Assembly: GCA_024364805.1 (NCBI GenBank) | Contig: CM044495.1 | Coordinates: 44,518,217 to 44,546,746, forward strand | DNA: 28,530 nucleotides | DNA from: Euprymna scolopes | Lineage: Eukaryota > Mollusca > Cephalopoda > Sepiida > Sepiolidae | Reading direction: 5' to 3' | Part shown: in pieces, positions 1-10,433 of the stretch | How positions within the stretch are numbered: position 1 is the stretch's first letter | Layout: the number at the start of each line of letters is the position of its first letter | Translations under genes and position numbers: made by a program | The notes under the pieces: generated by a model | What the model was told of the DNA's origin: nothing | Databases searched by the model: none | Seen by the model: only the letters and a program-made list of their open reading frames with translations

Positions 1-30
<30 letters not shown>
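1..30. repeat. (TA)n microsatellite, cut by window edge
   Basis: Fifteen uninterrupted TA dinucleotides open the window, so the true left limit is unknown. Nothing else is attached to it. Confidence 0.98.
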
Positions 31-32
<2 letters not shown>

Positions 33-2419
33 GCTGTGCTAGTATCTAATTATAACTGATAAAGACAAATAATAAAGGAAGGCCTTACTAATTAAGTGTA
101 TTGTTTAACTGTATTAAATGCTACAAATCTCTCATCCATATTCCTGGAATTTTTTTCGTTCAAACTCCTACGTGAAGAAATAAAACCGATTCTTCGCATA
201 TACTTTGTAGAGAAAAAGAAAGTCAGAAATAGCAGATTATTTGATTTTGAAAATTGTTTTTTCGATGTTATTTAACTTTTTGGCATTACGTTAATTTCTA
301 TATGAAAGCACATGAAACATAACTTTGTGTGATGCAGTTTTAATAATTCAAGACACTGTGAACATATTAGCGACGAACATAATCGCAGGTAATTCTGTCT
401 ATTCTATAATATAGACAATTTACTGGACACATTATATTATGTTATCCTCATACTAGAAATCTGAACTGATTATAGAGGTTTAGCGTCTAATAAATAAAAT
501 GAAGTCAGTCGTAATTAATTAATTTAATTTAACTAATATCTGCTTTTAACATCCCATTTTATTTTGGTATTTTACATATTTTACAACCGAATTAATGTCA
601 TTTTTAAATCAAGAAATAAAATATGGCCATTGATGCCATCCTCCAATATATAAAATAAAGCCATTCGATTCATAGAAGTTGGGTTTATATCATATTAAAC
701 TAAGATTTGATTCTAACAAACACATTTTTTTTATTCTCTCATCAAGAAGAAATAATACTTAATTCTAACCCATTCAAAAATATTGCTTCCGTCCAGACAG
801 CTCATACTATTAAGTGATATTCCAATAATCACCGAAAAATAAAATTATCACGTTAAAAAAGGTTATTTTCATATTTGTCTATCTGCTTTTACTAACAGCA
901 ATTTTATTCTATGTGAAAAAATATATATAATGATATGTATATCTTTCGTCATATTTCTGGAATTAACAATAGATAGAATAATAACATTTATTAAAGTCTT
1001 GGAACCCCACTTAAGACATGAAATATGATTAGACATTTTTTACTTGATTTTTTCGTATTTATTCTGGAAAATAACATCTCCTCACTTGAACTGCGTATCC
1101 AAAGGCGTTTTTTCATGGACTTTCATACAAACAAATATTATAATTCGATCTTCACAACTCCTCTGAAAATTGTCACCTGCTTTATCGCAGTTGGGCCGAT
1201 GGCAGAATTATTCAGTGCGTTTTCTTGTGCTTTTCAGGTCTTCAGCGTGATGACAATATTCGCTTTAAACACCATGCCTATTTCCATTCCCTTACTACGC
1301 TTTTCTGAGTACACGTGCCTCCAATGTTGTATGATCATTTCCACTCACCATTATATCGCCTTTCAAACAACTTTTCTATCGCTTTTGACTCACATCAAAC
1401 CATCCTAGCAGCCATATTTAGTACAGAATAATCCATACAATATCCTTAATAGTGATCGCTCATTCCATTAATTTGACTAAACACTCTAAACATATTTTAA
1501 TACTTAAAGATCCATAGTAGACGAAACAGACTCTTATAGGCAACATTTTAGGTTGATTATCTTGACAGTTTACGTTTAAACATTTTCGTAAGACTCTTAA
1601 ATGTTTGTTTTCAAGAGACAACAAAGCATGCGCAATAGCATTTTACTTTCAATAATAAATTTACTTCCCAGTTTAATAAATCTAAACAATACATTATCTA
1701 TATAAATAAAATGAACTTATTTTCCCATCTGACTTTGATCTTAATAGGATTAAGAATCTAGACATTTTATGCCGATGTACTATGCACAAACTGCATCACG
1801 ATATCTGAGATGTGTTGTAAGCATATTAGTTATTCATTAACTCGCAGATCGGATCTTCCTATATTATATCAGGTGAGAGTTCCCTGACAAAACCGCTTAC
1901 GATCAATGGAAGTAGTAAAGTCATCTCTCTCTAAGAAAACCATACTTCCACCGCCACTCATTTACATTCACAGGTGACAAATAAGGACGAACTCGAGCCA
2001 CAGCAACGCGTATCAGGGTACAGCTAGTAAGTAATATTACGTTTTCATTGTAGAAATCCTACACCAGTAAGTAGTGATTACGTTACTACTTGTGCGGATT
2101 TTGGCGAGTTTTAGTTTAGTGCACGTCTTCAAACATAATTTTATTCAGATACGTGTAGGCTGAGTTGAATCAGGGTGGGGGCAGGTGTCAAACTCTGTAG
2201 ACAAAACAGTCGAACGATATAAAAAGATGATTGACTAGCCAGCTTTTTTTAAGCAAAAGAAAAGAAAAAAAGTTATTCAAATCCGCCATTCTTTGGAAGC
2301 CAAACAAACAGGACACGGAAACGTTGTTGAACTACCCTGTCAATCTGTGCATAGAAAATGTTTTTAAATATAATGGCTGTCGTTTAAGTTTAAAATGCAA
2401 AAGTTAAGTCCTCATACTT
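31..2419. other. Anonymous AT-rich DNA, no gene seen
   Basis: No recognisable protein, RNA or element was found on either strand. The longest open frame (1025-1408, +, 127 codons) has no motif I recognise and no codon pattern that looks selected. The reverse strand of the same stretch reads as short broken frames. It may contain old element debris too decayed to name by eye. Confidence 0.6.
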
Positions 2420-2690
2420 CAATTGTACTTCCAGCAGATACATTTGTTACGATCGTGCCCCTGTCATATAAAAATGCGTACTGTTGTTTTTTATATGCCT
2501 GACCTTACTGCTTCTGTAATGATAATGTTTTGAAATAATGTTTAAAATTTAAAAAAAGAAACATGTATCACGGTGCAATTGTGTTTTAATCAGCGACATT
2601 CATTTCGAACGTGCCACTATGATATTAAAACACCTACTGTTGGTTTTATATGTCGAGCCTGTCAGCTTGTGTGGTAAAACCACTTCTCAA
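2420..2690. repeat. Two diverged direct repeats, period about 156 bp
   Basis: The stretch around 2420-2530 reappears around 2576-2690. Shared landmarks in the same order are caattgt, cagc, cgtgcc, then tactgttg with a ttttatatg run, then a cct..ct.ctt.tg block. The cgtgcc anchors lie at 2454 and 2610. Identity is roughly 70 percent by eye with small indels, so this is an old tandem duplication. It has no coding content I can see. Confidence 0.55.
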
Positions 2691-3287
2691 ATAAACGTTT
2701 GATGTAAGGTCGTGTAAAAAGCCAACTACGGTAAAAATCGCTTGTTCTGTTATCCCTTGGATTGTTTCGATTATCCATTATCGATACATATCGAAAACAT
2801 TCCGATAGAAAACGAATCTAAGAGCACTGCCAGACAGATAAAATACATTCGTGTAGTATTTCCTAAAATCGGCCCAGGCGTTTTCGAGTCCATAGGGAAC
2901 AAGTTCATACACACAGATAAAGTTCCTTTTATGTAATAGTAGTGATTCAGTAATGAATTGAACACATTAAATACATATAAGGCAAATCAATTTTTGATTT
3001 AGAAATAAAAGTCGATACCGATAGATGTATCATCTACCTGCACAACAAAACCTTCAAGTAAAATATCAATCCTTAATTTTAAAATGTGAATATCTTTATC
3101 AATATTAAATGGCCGTATAGTACAAACTCATCTACCAAACCAAACGCAACTGATTTTGCAAACATACTCTTTTATATGGCACTCGGGGAAATTAAACGCA
3201 CGCTTGATTATAATCAGTGTCCGAAACATATAGTCGATGAAAAAATTAAACACGCCTTAGCTGCCATAACCGTCGATAACAGAAATA
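2691..3287. other. Anonymous DNA, no gene seen
   Basis: Two overlapping 64-codon open frames on opposite strands (2742-2936 and 2771-2965) have no recognisable motif. An open frame from 3086 owes its length to the microsatellite that follows it. I see no element signature here. Confidence 0.55.
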
Positions 3288-3331
<44 letters not shown>

Positions 3332-3347
3332 ATACTACTACTACTAC

Positions 3348-3384
<37 letters not shown>
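3288..3384. repeat. Compound (TAC)n(TAA)n microsatellite
   Basis: About 20 TAC/ACT triplets, with one interruption, pass directly into about 12 TAA triplets. The reading frames through it give poly-Leu, poly-Ile or poly-Ser/Val, which are artefacts. The same ordered compound tract recurs at 8427 and 12903. Confidence 0.95.
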
Positions 3385-3386
<2 letters not shown>

Positions 3387-3498
3387 AAACAACAACAACC
3401 CCATAAATATAGCAATAATAGTCATGATTGGTTGGGAAAGGAAATTCACTGGTGACTATATAAACACAAATAGTACAAAGAAACTCTGTATCAGTATT

Positions 3499-3870
3499 TA
3501 CATTAGAAATCATAAGATCCAATAGAGCATTATAAACAATTCCGAAATATTATTTTAAAAATGGGTGAAATTAGAATCAGAGGCTGGCTGAAAAGTAAAA
3601 CGGATAACAATAATGAAAAAGCTGAAATATTAACAAAAATATTTGGATGCGTAACACACACATAATCTAGACACGATAACTGGCCATATAGAAATTGCAA
3701 CAAAAGTTTAAAAAAAACAGGTAAAGGAATACCATATGAAAGCAAGAAAACTGAAACATTATAACCGTTAGTAAACTCACTTCCCCACCCCAAAATTGTG
3801 CCTGCATCAACCGGCACCACACAAAACAGTAAAGAAAGCTCGAAGAAATGGACAGATCGGAAAATATTAT
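3499..3870 (+). mobile_element. LINE-R fossil A: 3' part of an RLE-type non-LTR retrotransposon
   Basis: This is a decayed copy of the C-terminal domain and 3' region also seen at 12153 and 13140. Around 3526-3580 the phrase A-L-x-T-I-P-K is followed, after a frame change, by KMGEIRIRG, matching TLGTIPKN and KRMGEI in the other copies. Further on, a block at about 3685-3740 (catatagaaattgcaaca, then an A-rich run and ccatatgaaa) matches about 13520-13575 of copy C. A later agaaatggacagatcgg matches copy B near 12570. Several stops and frameshifts make it non-functional. No N-terminal or reverse transcriptase part is present. The clade assignment is from family knowledge and is not certain. 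Confidence 0.7.
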
Positions 3871-3945
3871 TTCTGCATTATTAATATCAATATTACGACA
3901 TAATCGCGTCGACACACTGCTGATAGTCAGATAACCCAAGCGACA

Positions 3946-4030
3946 ATGAACCGGTTTAATACCAAATGGGTGACCATTCGGAAATTCTAGGCGCTGTATG
4001 TGCTTTCCGCTTATCTCGACATTTGTTTTC
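3946..4030 (+). repeat. Unclassified interspersed repeat, copy 1
   Basis: It aligns with 5408-5490 at about 70 percent by eye: gacaatgaa/gacgttgaa, then taccaaatgggtgaccatt/tgctaaaatgtgcggccatt, then ggaaattctag/ggaattccaga, then tgtgctttccgcttatctcg/tgtgctctccgcgtatctcg. The family is not known to me. A (TA)/(CA) tract follows shortly after this copy. Confidence 0.65.
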
Positions 4031-4066
4031 ACTTCACCTGCCACATTCTTTTACATATATATTTAT

Positions 4067-4085
4067 ACACACACGCACACACACA
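4067..4085. repeat. Short (CA)n tract
   Basis: This is a (CA)n run with one CG interruption, preceded by ta-rich sequence. It is a simple repeat only. Confidence 0.8.
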
Positions 4086-4446
4086 ATGTATCTATATAAA
4101 TTCGAAATCGCGTAATAGAAACATACTATGAAGTATTTTCAGTTTCTCTTCCAATTGTCGGATTTTAATTATGTCAAATCCTACTTTATTTTCTTTTGAT
4201 GGATTGATTGTTGCTATTTCTTCTGATGAGTTAAGGGCATAATAGATTCACTGATTGATATATTAAATAAATGATAGATTTTGCGCTACAAAACAAATGC
4301 TGCCAAGAATTGTAAATGTAAACGTAATTAAAGGAATAAATTATAAGATAGTCAATACGATGGACTTTGTTATATAGTATCTTGTGATTTATTGACTATA
4401 TTGCTCTGTAATTGCATTTAGATTATAAGAAAATATATTGCAACAG

Positions 4447-4450
<4 letters not shown>

Positions 4451-4480
<30 letters not shown>

Positions 4481-4490
4481 GTATATATAT
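4451..4490. repeat. (TA)n microsatellite
   Basis: A TA run at 4451-4478 and a shorter one at 4482-4490 are separated by tcg. Confidence 0.95.
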
Positions 4491-4526
4491 TAGAGCTCGC
4501 GCGAAAGAACAAGACACAAAATGTTT

Positions 4527-4528
<2 letters not shown>

Positions 4529-4581
<53 letters not shown>
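4529..4581. repeat. (TAA)n microsatellite
   Basis: About 17 perfect TAA triplets are followed by a decayed (AAC/AAT) tail. The open frame across it (poly-Asn) is an artefact. Confidence 0.95.
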
Positions 4582-4583
<2 letters not shown>

Positions 4584-4828
4584 GAATAACAATAACAAAG
4601 ATTTCGCTGGCGATGAATACTATTGAGAGTAACCAGTTATAAAATCCTTTGGAAAATTTCGTCTCTATTTTTTTCGTTATTTACTGAATATTTGTTAATG
4701 AAACCTATATGACATATGTTCCTTATTAAATTATAAAGATGTTCTATTCTGAAATAAGTTTTTAAAAATTTAATCTAAAAAAGTTATTTTTAAATTTTGT
4801 TTAAAAATTAGGATTTTCTCATTATTCA

Positions 4829-4987
4829 GACATGTATGACAAAGAGGGAGTTGCAAAAAAAAGTTGTGGTGTGAGGAGAAATACAAACTGAAACAGAGAA
4901 TATTCAAACCTGTAATAATACAAAGAGGGGGTTGCAAAAATGAGTTGTGGTGTGAGGAGAAACACAAACTGAAATAGAAAGTAGGAG
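4829..4987. repeat. Tandem duplication, period 81 bp
   Basis: The sequence starting caaagaggg at 4840 recurs at 4921. Both copies share gttgcaaaaa, gagttgtggtgtgaggagaaa (gttgtgg core) and acacaaactgaaa-type text. Similarity extends weakly leftward to about 4829. Identity is roughly 90 percent over the core, so it is a fairly recent two-copy duplication. Confidence 0.85.
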
Positions 4988-5076
4988 AGTTTTTATAAAG
5001 ACATGCAAAAGCACATTTTTTTTTAAATCCAAATTGATAAATTAAATAAAATATAATCTTTAAAAGATACGATACA

Positions 5077-5303
5077 AGTTAGAAAAGCATTTCATCCAAG
5101 GCATGACAATTGTTAAAACAAAATGTTTTACTATAGGCTTTAAAAATACAGGTACAAGATTCAATTTGAAATTTATTTATCTATAAAGTGCACTTTTATA
5201 CATTTTACAAAGTAAGGTATTACATTTTTATACCTTACTTTGTACCTTTTTTTAAAGACTATTGTTTAACAATTTTCATGCCTTGGATGAAATGCTTTTC
5301 TAA

Positions 5304-5306
<3 letters not shown>
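5077..5306. mobile_element. Foldback MITE, 230 bp, with 42-bp terminal inverted repeats
   Basis: The left arm 5077-5118 is the reverse complement of the right arm 5265-5306 with one mismatch in 42. Inside it, tataggctttaaaaa..ggtacaa near 5133-5158 pairs imperfectly with the region at about 5240-5264. A further perfect 14-bp hairpin (5207-5220 with 5230-5243, 9-nt loop) sits near the centre. No coding frame is present. A nonautonomous DNA transposon is the simplest reading. The right end abuts a long (TA)n tract, so a target duplication cannot be read and the superfamily is unknown. Confidence 0.8.
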
Positions 5307-5373
<67 letters not shown>

Positions 5374-5404
5374 TAGATAGATAGATAGATAGATGGATAG
5401 ATGA
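5307..5404. repeat. (TA)n followed by (GATA)n
   Basis: About 64 bp of TA runs directly into about eight GATA/GATG units. It starts exactly at the right end of the foldback element. Confidence 0.95.
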
Positions 5405-5407
5405 ATA

Positions 5408-5490
5408 GAAACGACGTTGAATCTAGCTAATGCTAAAATGTGCGGCCATTTTGGAATTCCAGAGTCCGTGTGTGCTCTCCGCGTATCTCG
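5408..5490 (+). repeat. Unclassified interspersed repeat, copy 2
   Basis: This is the better preserved partner of 3946-4030, in the same orientation. Its right continuation (to about 5665) contains overlapping open frames of 66 to 82 codons without known motifs, and it does not obviously match copy 1. Confidence 0.65.
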
Positions 5491-5824
5491 TCATTGTTTT
5501 ATGTCGTATTATAACTTGTCTTTCCACTGGACCTATGCAGTACAGATTCAGGAGAGGTGTGGCGGAAGGTTTACACACCTCTTGTCTCAGAATTACACGC
5601 ACACTTATAGGGTTGTCCATTGTATCTTGAGATCAAACCTGGCATCGAATCGAATGTATATGTGAGAGTGCGTGTATTTAAGTGAATAATAATAGACATG
5701 GCCAGAAGGGGAAGACAGTGAACTGAGAACTATGTAAACAACGGTATCTGGGACACTAACATAATTGGTACAGTACTGATAAAAGTTCTTGAAATCAGAA
5801 ATCCTAAAATCTAAAGGGAAATGG
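5491..5824. other. Anonymous DNA, possibly the rest of the repeat
   Basis: The composition is less AT-rich than the surroundings up to about 5665, with open frames on both strands, which fits decayed element sequence. I could not name it. Nothing is recognised from 5665 to 5824. Confidence 0.4.
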
Positions 5825-5960
5825 GCGTAGAAACAGATAAACGTATCTACAATGAAGACATGAGGCCATTATATTAAAAAAGAAGTATACGCCCTATGAA
5901 TTCATAGATTTCGCCGTCCCAGCAGCCAAGAATGGATGTCAGGAAGAAGCAGTGCAAATG
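5825..5960 (+). mobile_element. Possible LINE-R scrap (RLE endonuclease region)
   Basis: One frame reads TDKRIYNEDMRP and another, about 40 bp on, reads FIDFAVPAAKN. Copy C at 13140 begins TDKPIQTSPRDI in the equivalent place. Restriction-like endonuclease domains of R2-type elements carry an RPD motif followed by a hydrophobic stretch with a conserved D, as in IDxAVP. The match is short and interrupted by a stop and a frame change, so it could be chance. Confidence 0.4.
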
Positions 5961-6634
5961 TAAGTAACACGTTTGTAAAATTAAAAATAAGGTAATATTG
6001 GCCGTGAGTTTATGAGATACAATGCATTGTCACGTTTATATAGTATAACGCACTCAAAATAATTACATTATGTATTACTTAATGGGTGGTTGAATCAATA
6101 TTGTGTGTACAGAACTGTGTGGAACTCTACGCATAACTACGAACTTACATCAATTTCTTCCTTTTCTCTTTATGGCATTTTGATAAACTACACACATCAG
6201 AGAGCGACACTGAATAAGAGGGGGTCACTCTTTTCACTCTTTCAGCCAAAGGGCTTGCGTTTCTTTGACCGGTAAACTAAAGATATCCATACATAAGCAT
6301 GCGAGAAGATAATGCTTGGTTGCAGGTTGTAAAGTATCTGCTCTTCACTAGTTTCAATGCATAACTCCCATTGCAAACAGCAGAGAGAATCTAAATAGTT
6401 TCGACGATATAATCCAAGCTAAGGGCAACAGCGGATGCTTTCAAGTGTCTGTTTTCTTTTCGAAGCGCGCTAGACAAGTGGGAAAATAAGATCTTGCATG
6501 GATTTCTATAGGATGAGAAAAGTGGGTTATTCAAATGTGTTCTTGGGAAATCGATCTTCATATGCTGCACGCTCATTGCAATTGGTTATCTCAACACACA
6601 TCGCTTTTTTGTAATTCTATTCTGAATTATGATA

Positions 6635-6637
<3 letters not shown>
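5961..6637. other. Anonymous DNA, no gene seen
   Basis: Short open frames of 61 codons at 6090-6275 (+) and 6391-6576 (-) have no motif I recognise. Confidence 0.5.

Positions 6638-6676
<39 letters not shown>
6638..6676. repeat. (TA)n microsatellite
   Basis: About 19 TA units sit within otherwise unique sequence. Confidence 0.95.
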
Positions 6677-6680
<4 letters not shown>

Positions 6681-7391
6681 CTTTTTTAGTTGCGCGCATC
6701 TATATATGCATTAGAATAAATATTCGATATAAAAATATTTTATGGATATGTATTGGGTATCCCAATATAATGTATACACTCTTTAAATTATCTCAACTTG
6801 CTCCACGAATACGCCCTGCCACGTTCCCAACAGGTGTTTTGGAATGCAAATTGACACTTCAAACAGAATAGAGACCTCTTGCACTATCATCTTGACGAAG
6901 AGCATATCTTGATAGCCACATGCGAAAAAAGATAGGTAGTTCGAAGAGGAAGTATCGAATACTGTCAACGCCCCCGAGAATTGACCCCCTCCCCATAGAT
7001 TTTTCTCTTTTTTCGGGGGGGGGGCAGGTGGAGGCATGGAGAACATGTTAAACACAAAGTTCACACGACAAAACGAGTTCCCATTAATGAGGGGAAAGGA
7101 ACCATTAAAAGAATATTTGTTAACATACCATTTGGACTGGTTTAAGATTCAATCAGTGAGGGTTGTTAGCTGTTCATTGAACACAATGCCCAACAATTGG
7201 AACACTTTCGATAATAAGCTGGTTTCTAGATTTTTAGACAGACTTTTAATGTATTAATTTTTTTTTCTCTCTATAACAAATATTGGTTTTATGATCGTGT
7301 AAAGAGTGTATACATTTTATTGGGACCCCCTGTATATATGCGATTATTATAAACTCCCTGACCGCCCGGCATTGACCGGTCGAAAAATCCA
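6677..7391. other. Anonymous DNA with C-rich and G-run patches
   Basis: A C-rich patch near 6970-6995 is followed by a G run at about 7015-7024, unusual in this AT-rich window. An open frame at 7036-7257 (+, 73 codons) ends WNTFDNKLVSRFLDRLLMY, which faintly recalls the WN...F..RL tail of some LINE proteins. Support is too thin to name it. Confidence 0.4.
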
Positions 7392-7399
7392 CTTAAATA

Positions 7400-7443
<44 letters not shown>

Positions 7444-7464
7444 CACACGCTTAAATATGATATA
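7392..7464. repeat. (TA)n tract flanked by a 15-bp direct repeat
   Basis: The 15-mer cttaaatatgatata occurs at 7392-7406 and again at 7450-7464. Between them lie (TA)n and tttcacacg. The flanking repeat could be a target-site duplication or the trace of a replication-slip duplication. Confidence 0.85.
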
Positions 7465-7659
7465 ATTCAGATTTCTTATTTACTATTGTAGAGTCAATTG
7501 TCTCTTTAGTATTATATGGTACCCAACATCTAATAATGATTTCAAAATTATTTATAATATATGAAGAAAGATAGTTATATACATACAAAGAATGATAAGA
7601 GATATATCCAAATTACGTATCCATGATTAATTGAGACTCAATAATTGTCAATAGAATAA

Positions 7660-7716
7660 TGGCGGTCGTTAACGACATAGACTTCAAATGTGGCTGTTCC
7701 AGGTTCGAACTCAGTT
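7660..7716 (+). repeat. Weak tRNA-like motif, possible SINE head
   Basis: The stretch starts tggcggtcgtt, resembling an A box. It continues gacttcaaatg, like a tRNA anticodon region, and has ggttcgaactc at 7702-7712, close to the B-box consensus GGTTCGANNCC. The T stem does not pair well and no acceptor stem closes, so it is not a working tRNA. A tRNA-derived SINE or a tRNA fossil is possible, as is chance. Confidence 0.3.
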
Positions 7717-8426
7717 CGCTCAAAAGTAACACTTTCAATAGTGATGTTGAAGCATTCACGTGATCCTTTCGTAAATATCTGAGGTAATTCTAGAAAGTAT
7801 TCCAACTAGAAAAGTACAGGGGAGCCGAATGCCAAACATATGCATTTTATTCAGTCGAAATAAATAAATGATGCGTAAAAAAATAGCAACGGCTTCCATT
7901 CAAAACGAAAGCATTATTTGGATTAAATATTACATTGTATTATTTTATAATTCTCAGTTTTATTACTATACTAGTTCCAATACATACAATAGCGTCCAAT
8001 GCTCAATTCAGGAGTTAGCTTAGTATATGTGTCTTTAATGTGCGCCTACCATCTTAGATACTTTTTAAATAGGTTTAATAGCATAAATTTGTTCGTTATT
8101 ATACTATCGGCTAAGGAACTTTAGTATTATAATGCAATATCTCTTTAGTAGTCATATATTCTCATCAAACATTATTTTCTATTTTTGAAGTAGTAGTGTT
8201 TTATCTGTTAAGTAAAAATTTAAAAATTGCTCCTCACGATAAAATCAATTAAGGCATTGCTTATTACTTTAAAAGACAGTACAGTATATGGGCATTCGTT
8301 AAGAGGTAGATTTCCCAGGCATTATATCGTTCTTTAAAAGAACAGTGTAATACGGGTCGGTTTGTCAAATATACTTGCAGAATTATACGACCAGAAGAAA
8401 TTTAGTTTACGTACAAAAAATTCCAA
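7717..8426. other. Anonymous AT-rich DNA
   Basis: No open frame of note, no inverted repeat and no element motif was seen on either strand. Confidence 0.5.
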
Positions 8427-8555
8427 TACTACTACTGCTACTATAACTGCTACTAATCCGCTTACTACTACCACTACTACTACTAATACTACTAATTATA
8501 ATAATAATAATAATAATAATAATAATTATAATAATTATAATAATAATCATAATAA
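8427..8555. repeat. Compound (TAC)n(TAA)n microsatellite, degenerate
   Basis: Imperfect ACT/GCT triplets pass into TAATAA/TTATAA triplets. The polarity is the same as in the tracts at 3288 and 12903, with more interruptions and so probably an older tract. Confidence 0.9.
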
Positions 8556-9677
8556 AAGAAAAATTAGAATCACGTGTTCTTTAATCTTCCCACATTAATT
8601 TGAAAATATGATTTTCTCCTAATATATATTATTGTTCTATTCTAGGAGCGTAGAATATGGTCATGCGAATATATTTATCAGCTTTTATATTTCGTTATTT
8701 TTCGTTTATTCCCCATATTTATCGAACGATGTTTCTAAAAAGTAGAAAAGCGTTAGATATTGGCATGTAAGCCACCGTTGAAAAACATTCAATGGGTTGC
8801 CCACACGGAAATCGGCACAATGATAATTCAGGGCTCCCATCCATTGTCTAAGGTAATGCATAATTAGTCCCAGAAATGTGTAGGCAGATATCTGTCAAAC
8901 GCTTAGAACAATAGCCAAAGTAAATATCAAACTGTCCAAAAGAAATCGAACGTTTTTTATTAATAAAATCGTCAAAGAGAAAGGGCAGTCACTCGCTCAC
9001 TGAGATTGAGGTTGTCACCATTTGTTCACCGCGTGACATCCGACACAATTATTAACCCCATCCCACAGAAAAGTAAAAACAGAGAGTAATACTTTGTTTT
9101 CAAAAGTTGATCTGTCGTAGTGAAATAAAAGCAATACATTTTTTGTAGATCAACTGTGTTGTGATTTGTACTTCGCTGTCAGTGTGTGTATATCTGTCCC
9201 AACGACAAGAGTAGATGTAAACATTCATGTAGACTGAACAAACGCATTCTTATGAACAAATATGTAACAAAATGTTTGTTTTCTAGGTTTTAATCTTTCC
9301 ACATTACAGTTTTCGTGTGCTAAATTTTGACCTTGCAACGTTATGTTTTCCACTTTCACCTTACATAGTTTGTTAAAAACAACTTTAGTAGCTTTATTGC
9401 TCAATTCAGCCGAGAATGTTAATAATTCCACCGTATCTTTTAGATAAAATTGTATTAATTTAATTGTTCAACCTCCAAATATTTCATACTGTCTTAACGT
9501 TCTCTCGACTACAGTTAAAAAATCGTCCACTACACGTCAGCAGATGAGAAAGCCGCTTTAATGTTCCGGACAAATGATGGAAGGGGACCGTTACCCGGTG
9601 ACTGGTCATGCAATGGCTATGCAACTAAAAGGTCATTGCATCAACATTCCAATTTCGGCCTTGCTTAACTAGATACA
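8556..9677. other. Anonymous DNA, no gene seen
   Basis: A 68-codon open frame at 9225-9431 (-) has no recognised motif. The stretch 8750-9200 is somewhat less AT-rich but matches nothing I can name. Confidence 0.5.
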
Positions 9678-9702
9678 TGATCGGATGGACTTGATCCGAT
9701 CA
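9678..9702. other. Small hairpin
   Basis: tgatcggat at 9678-9686 pairs perfectly with atccgatca at 9694-9702 across a 7-nt loop. There is no U-tract or gene context for a terminator. It may be chance or the core of an unnamed repeat. Confidence 0.5.
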
Positions 9703-9851
9703 ATAACCTGCGCACTACAAGCCACACAAGAAATGTATTGTGTACTAATAAAACCGTGATATAGTTTAATATAATGATATTTCGAAAATATATAAAATAA
9801 TAAAATAATTAAATAAATACACCAGTGTTTCTGAATTTTTGTTTCATAATT

Positions 9852-9916
9852 TGTAACCCTAATCCCCCAGTGACCTCCCGGCCTTAATACATTGGTGACC
9901 CTTGTGTAAAAAGATA
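9852..9916 (+). mobile_element. LINE-J 3' tail only
   Basis: It matches the last 60-65 bp of the LINE at 15221-16197: gtaaccctaatccc, cagtgacc, cggccttaata, attggtgaccc, cttg and then an A-rich end. The body of the LINE is not visible upstream, as expected of an extremely 5'-truncated insertion. Confidence 0.7.
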
Positions 9917-9983
9917 ATTGAAAATTTTAGTTATTAAATTACTGTTCTAATCTCCAGTGTTAGTCCAAAAAATCCGCCAAGTG

Positions 9984-10433
9984 AACATTACGACCTTTAG
10001 AAGTTACTTACTAAGTTATTACGACAGTACGACATTTAGAAGTTACTAAGTTATTACGACAGTACGACATTTAGAAGTTACTAAGTTATTACAACATTAC
10101 GACCTTTAGAAGTTACTTACAAAGTTATTACGACATTACGACCTTTAGAAGTTACTTACAAAGTTATTACGACATTACGACCTTTAGAAGTTACTTACAA
10201 AGTTATTACGACATTATGACCTTTAGAAGTTACTTACAAAGTTATTACGACATTACGACCTTTAGAAGTTACTTGCAAAGTTATTACAACATTACGACCT
10301 TTAGAAGTTACTTACTAAGTTATTACGACATTACGACCTTTAGAAGCTACTAAGTTATTACGACATTACGCGCTTTAGAAGTTACTAAGTTATTACGACA
10401 TTACGAGCTTTAGAAGTTACTTATTAAGTTATC
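9984..10433. repeat. Minisatellite, 12 copies, 39- and 35-bp units
   Basis: The anchor c(c/a)tttag or gctttag starts at 9994, 10033, 10068, 10103, 10142, 10181, 10220, 10259, 10298, 10337, 10372 and 10407. Spacings are 39, 35, 35, 39 (six times), 35, 35. The 35-bp units lack one ttac of the acttacta/acttacaa part. The unit reads cctttagaagttacttac plus aaagttattacgacattacga. The inner 39-bp units are nearly identical, which suggests recent expansion, whereas the outer units share older variants. No coding frame or known function. Confidence 0.97.

Noticed and set aside
1025-1408. 127-codon open frame
   Set aside because: No motif, no splice or promoter context, and AT-rich random sequence can give frames of this length; not called as a gene.
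3214-3522. Overlapping frames coding poly-Ile, poly-Ser, poly-Val and poly-Leu
   Set aside because: Translations of the (TAC)n(TAA)n microsatellite.
4412-4642. Open frame with a long poly-Asn run
   Set aside because: Produced by (TA)n and (TAA)n repeats.
7036-7257. 73-codon frame ending WNTF...RL
   Set aside because: Faintly like a LINE C-terminus but only a few residues agree and no other LINE motif lies upstream.
9984-10433. CRISPR array
   Set aside because: The repeats are contiguous variants of one unit with no unique spacers, and the genome is animal-like.
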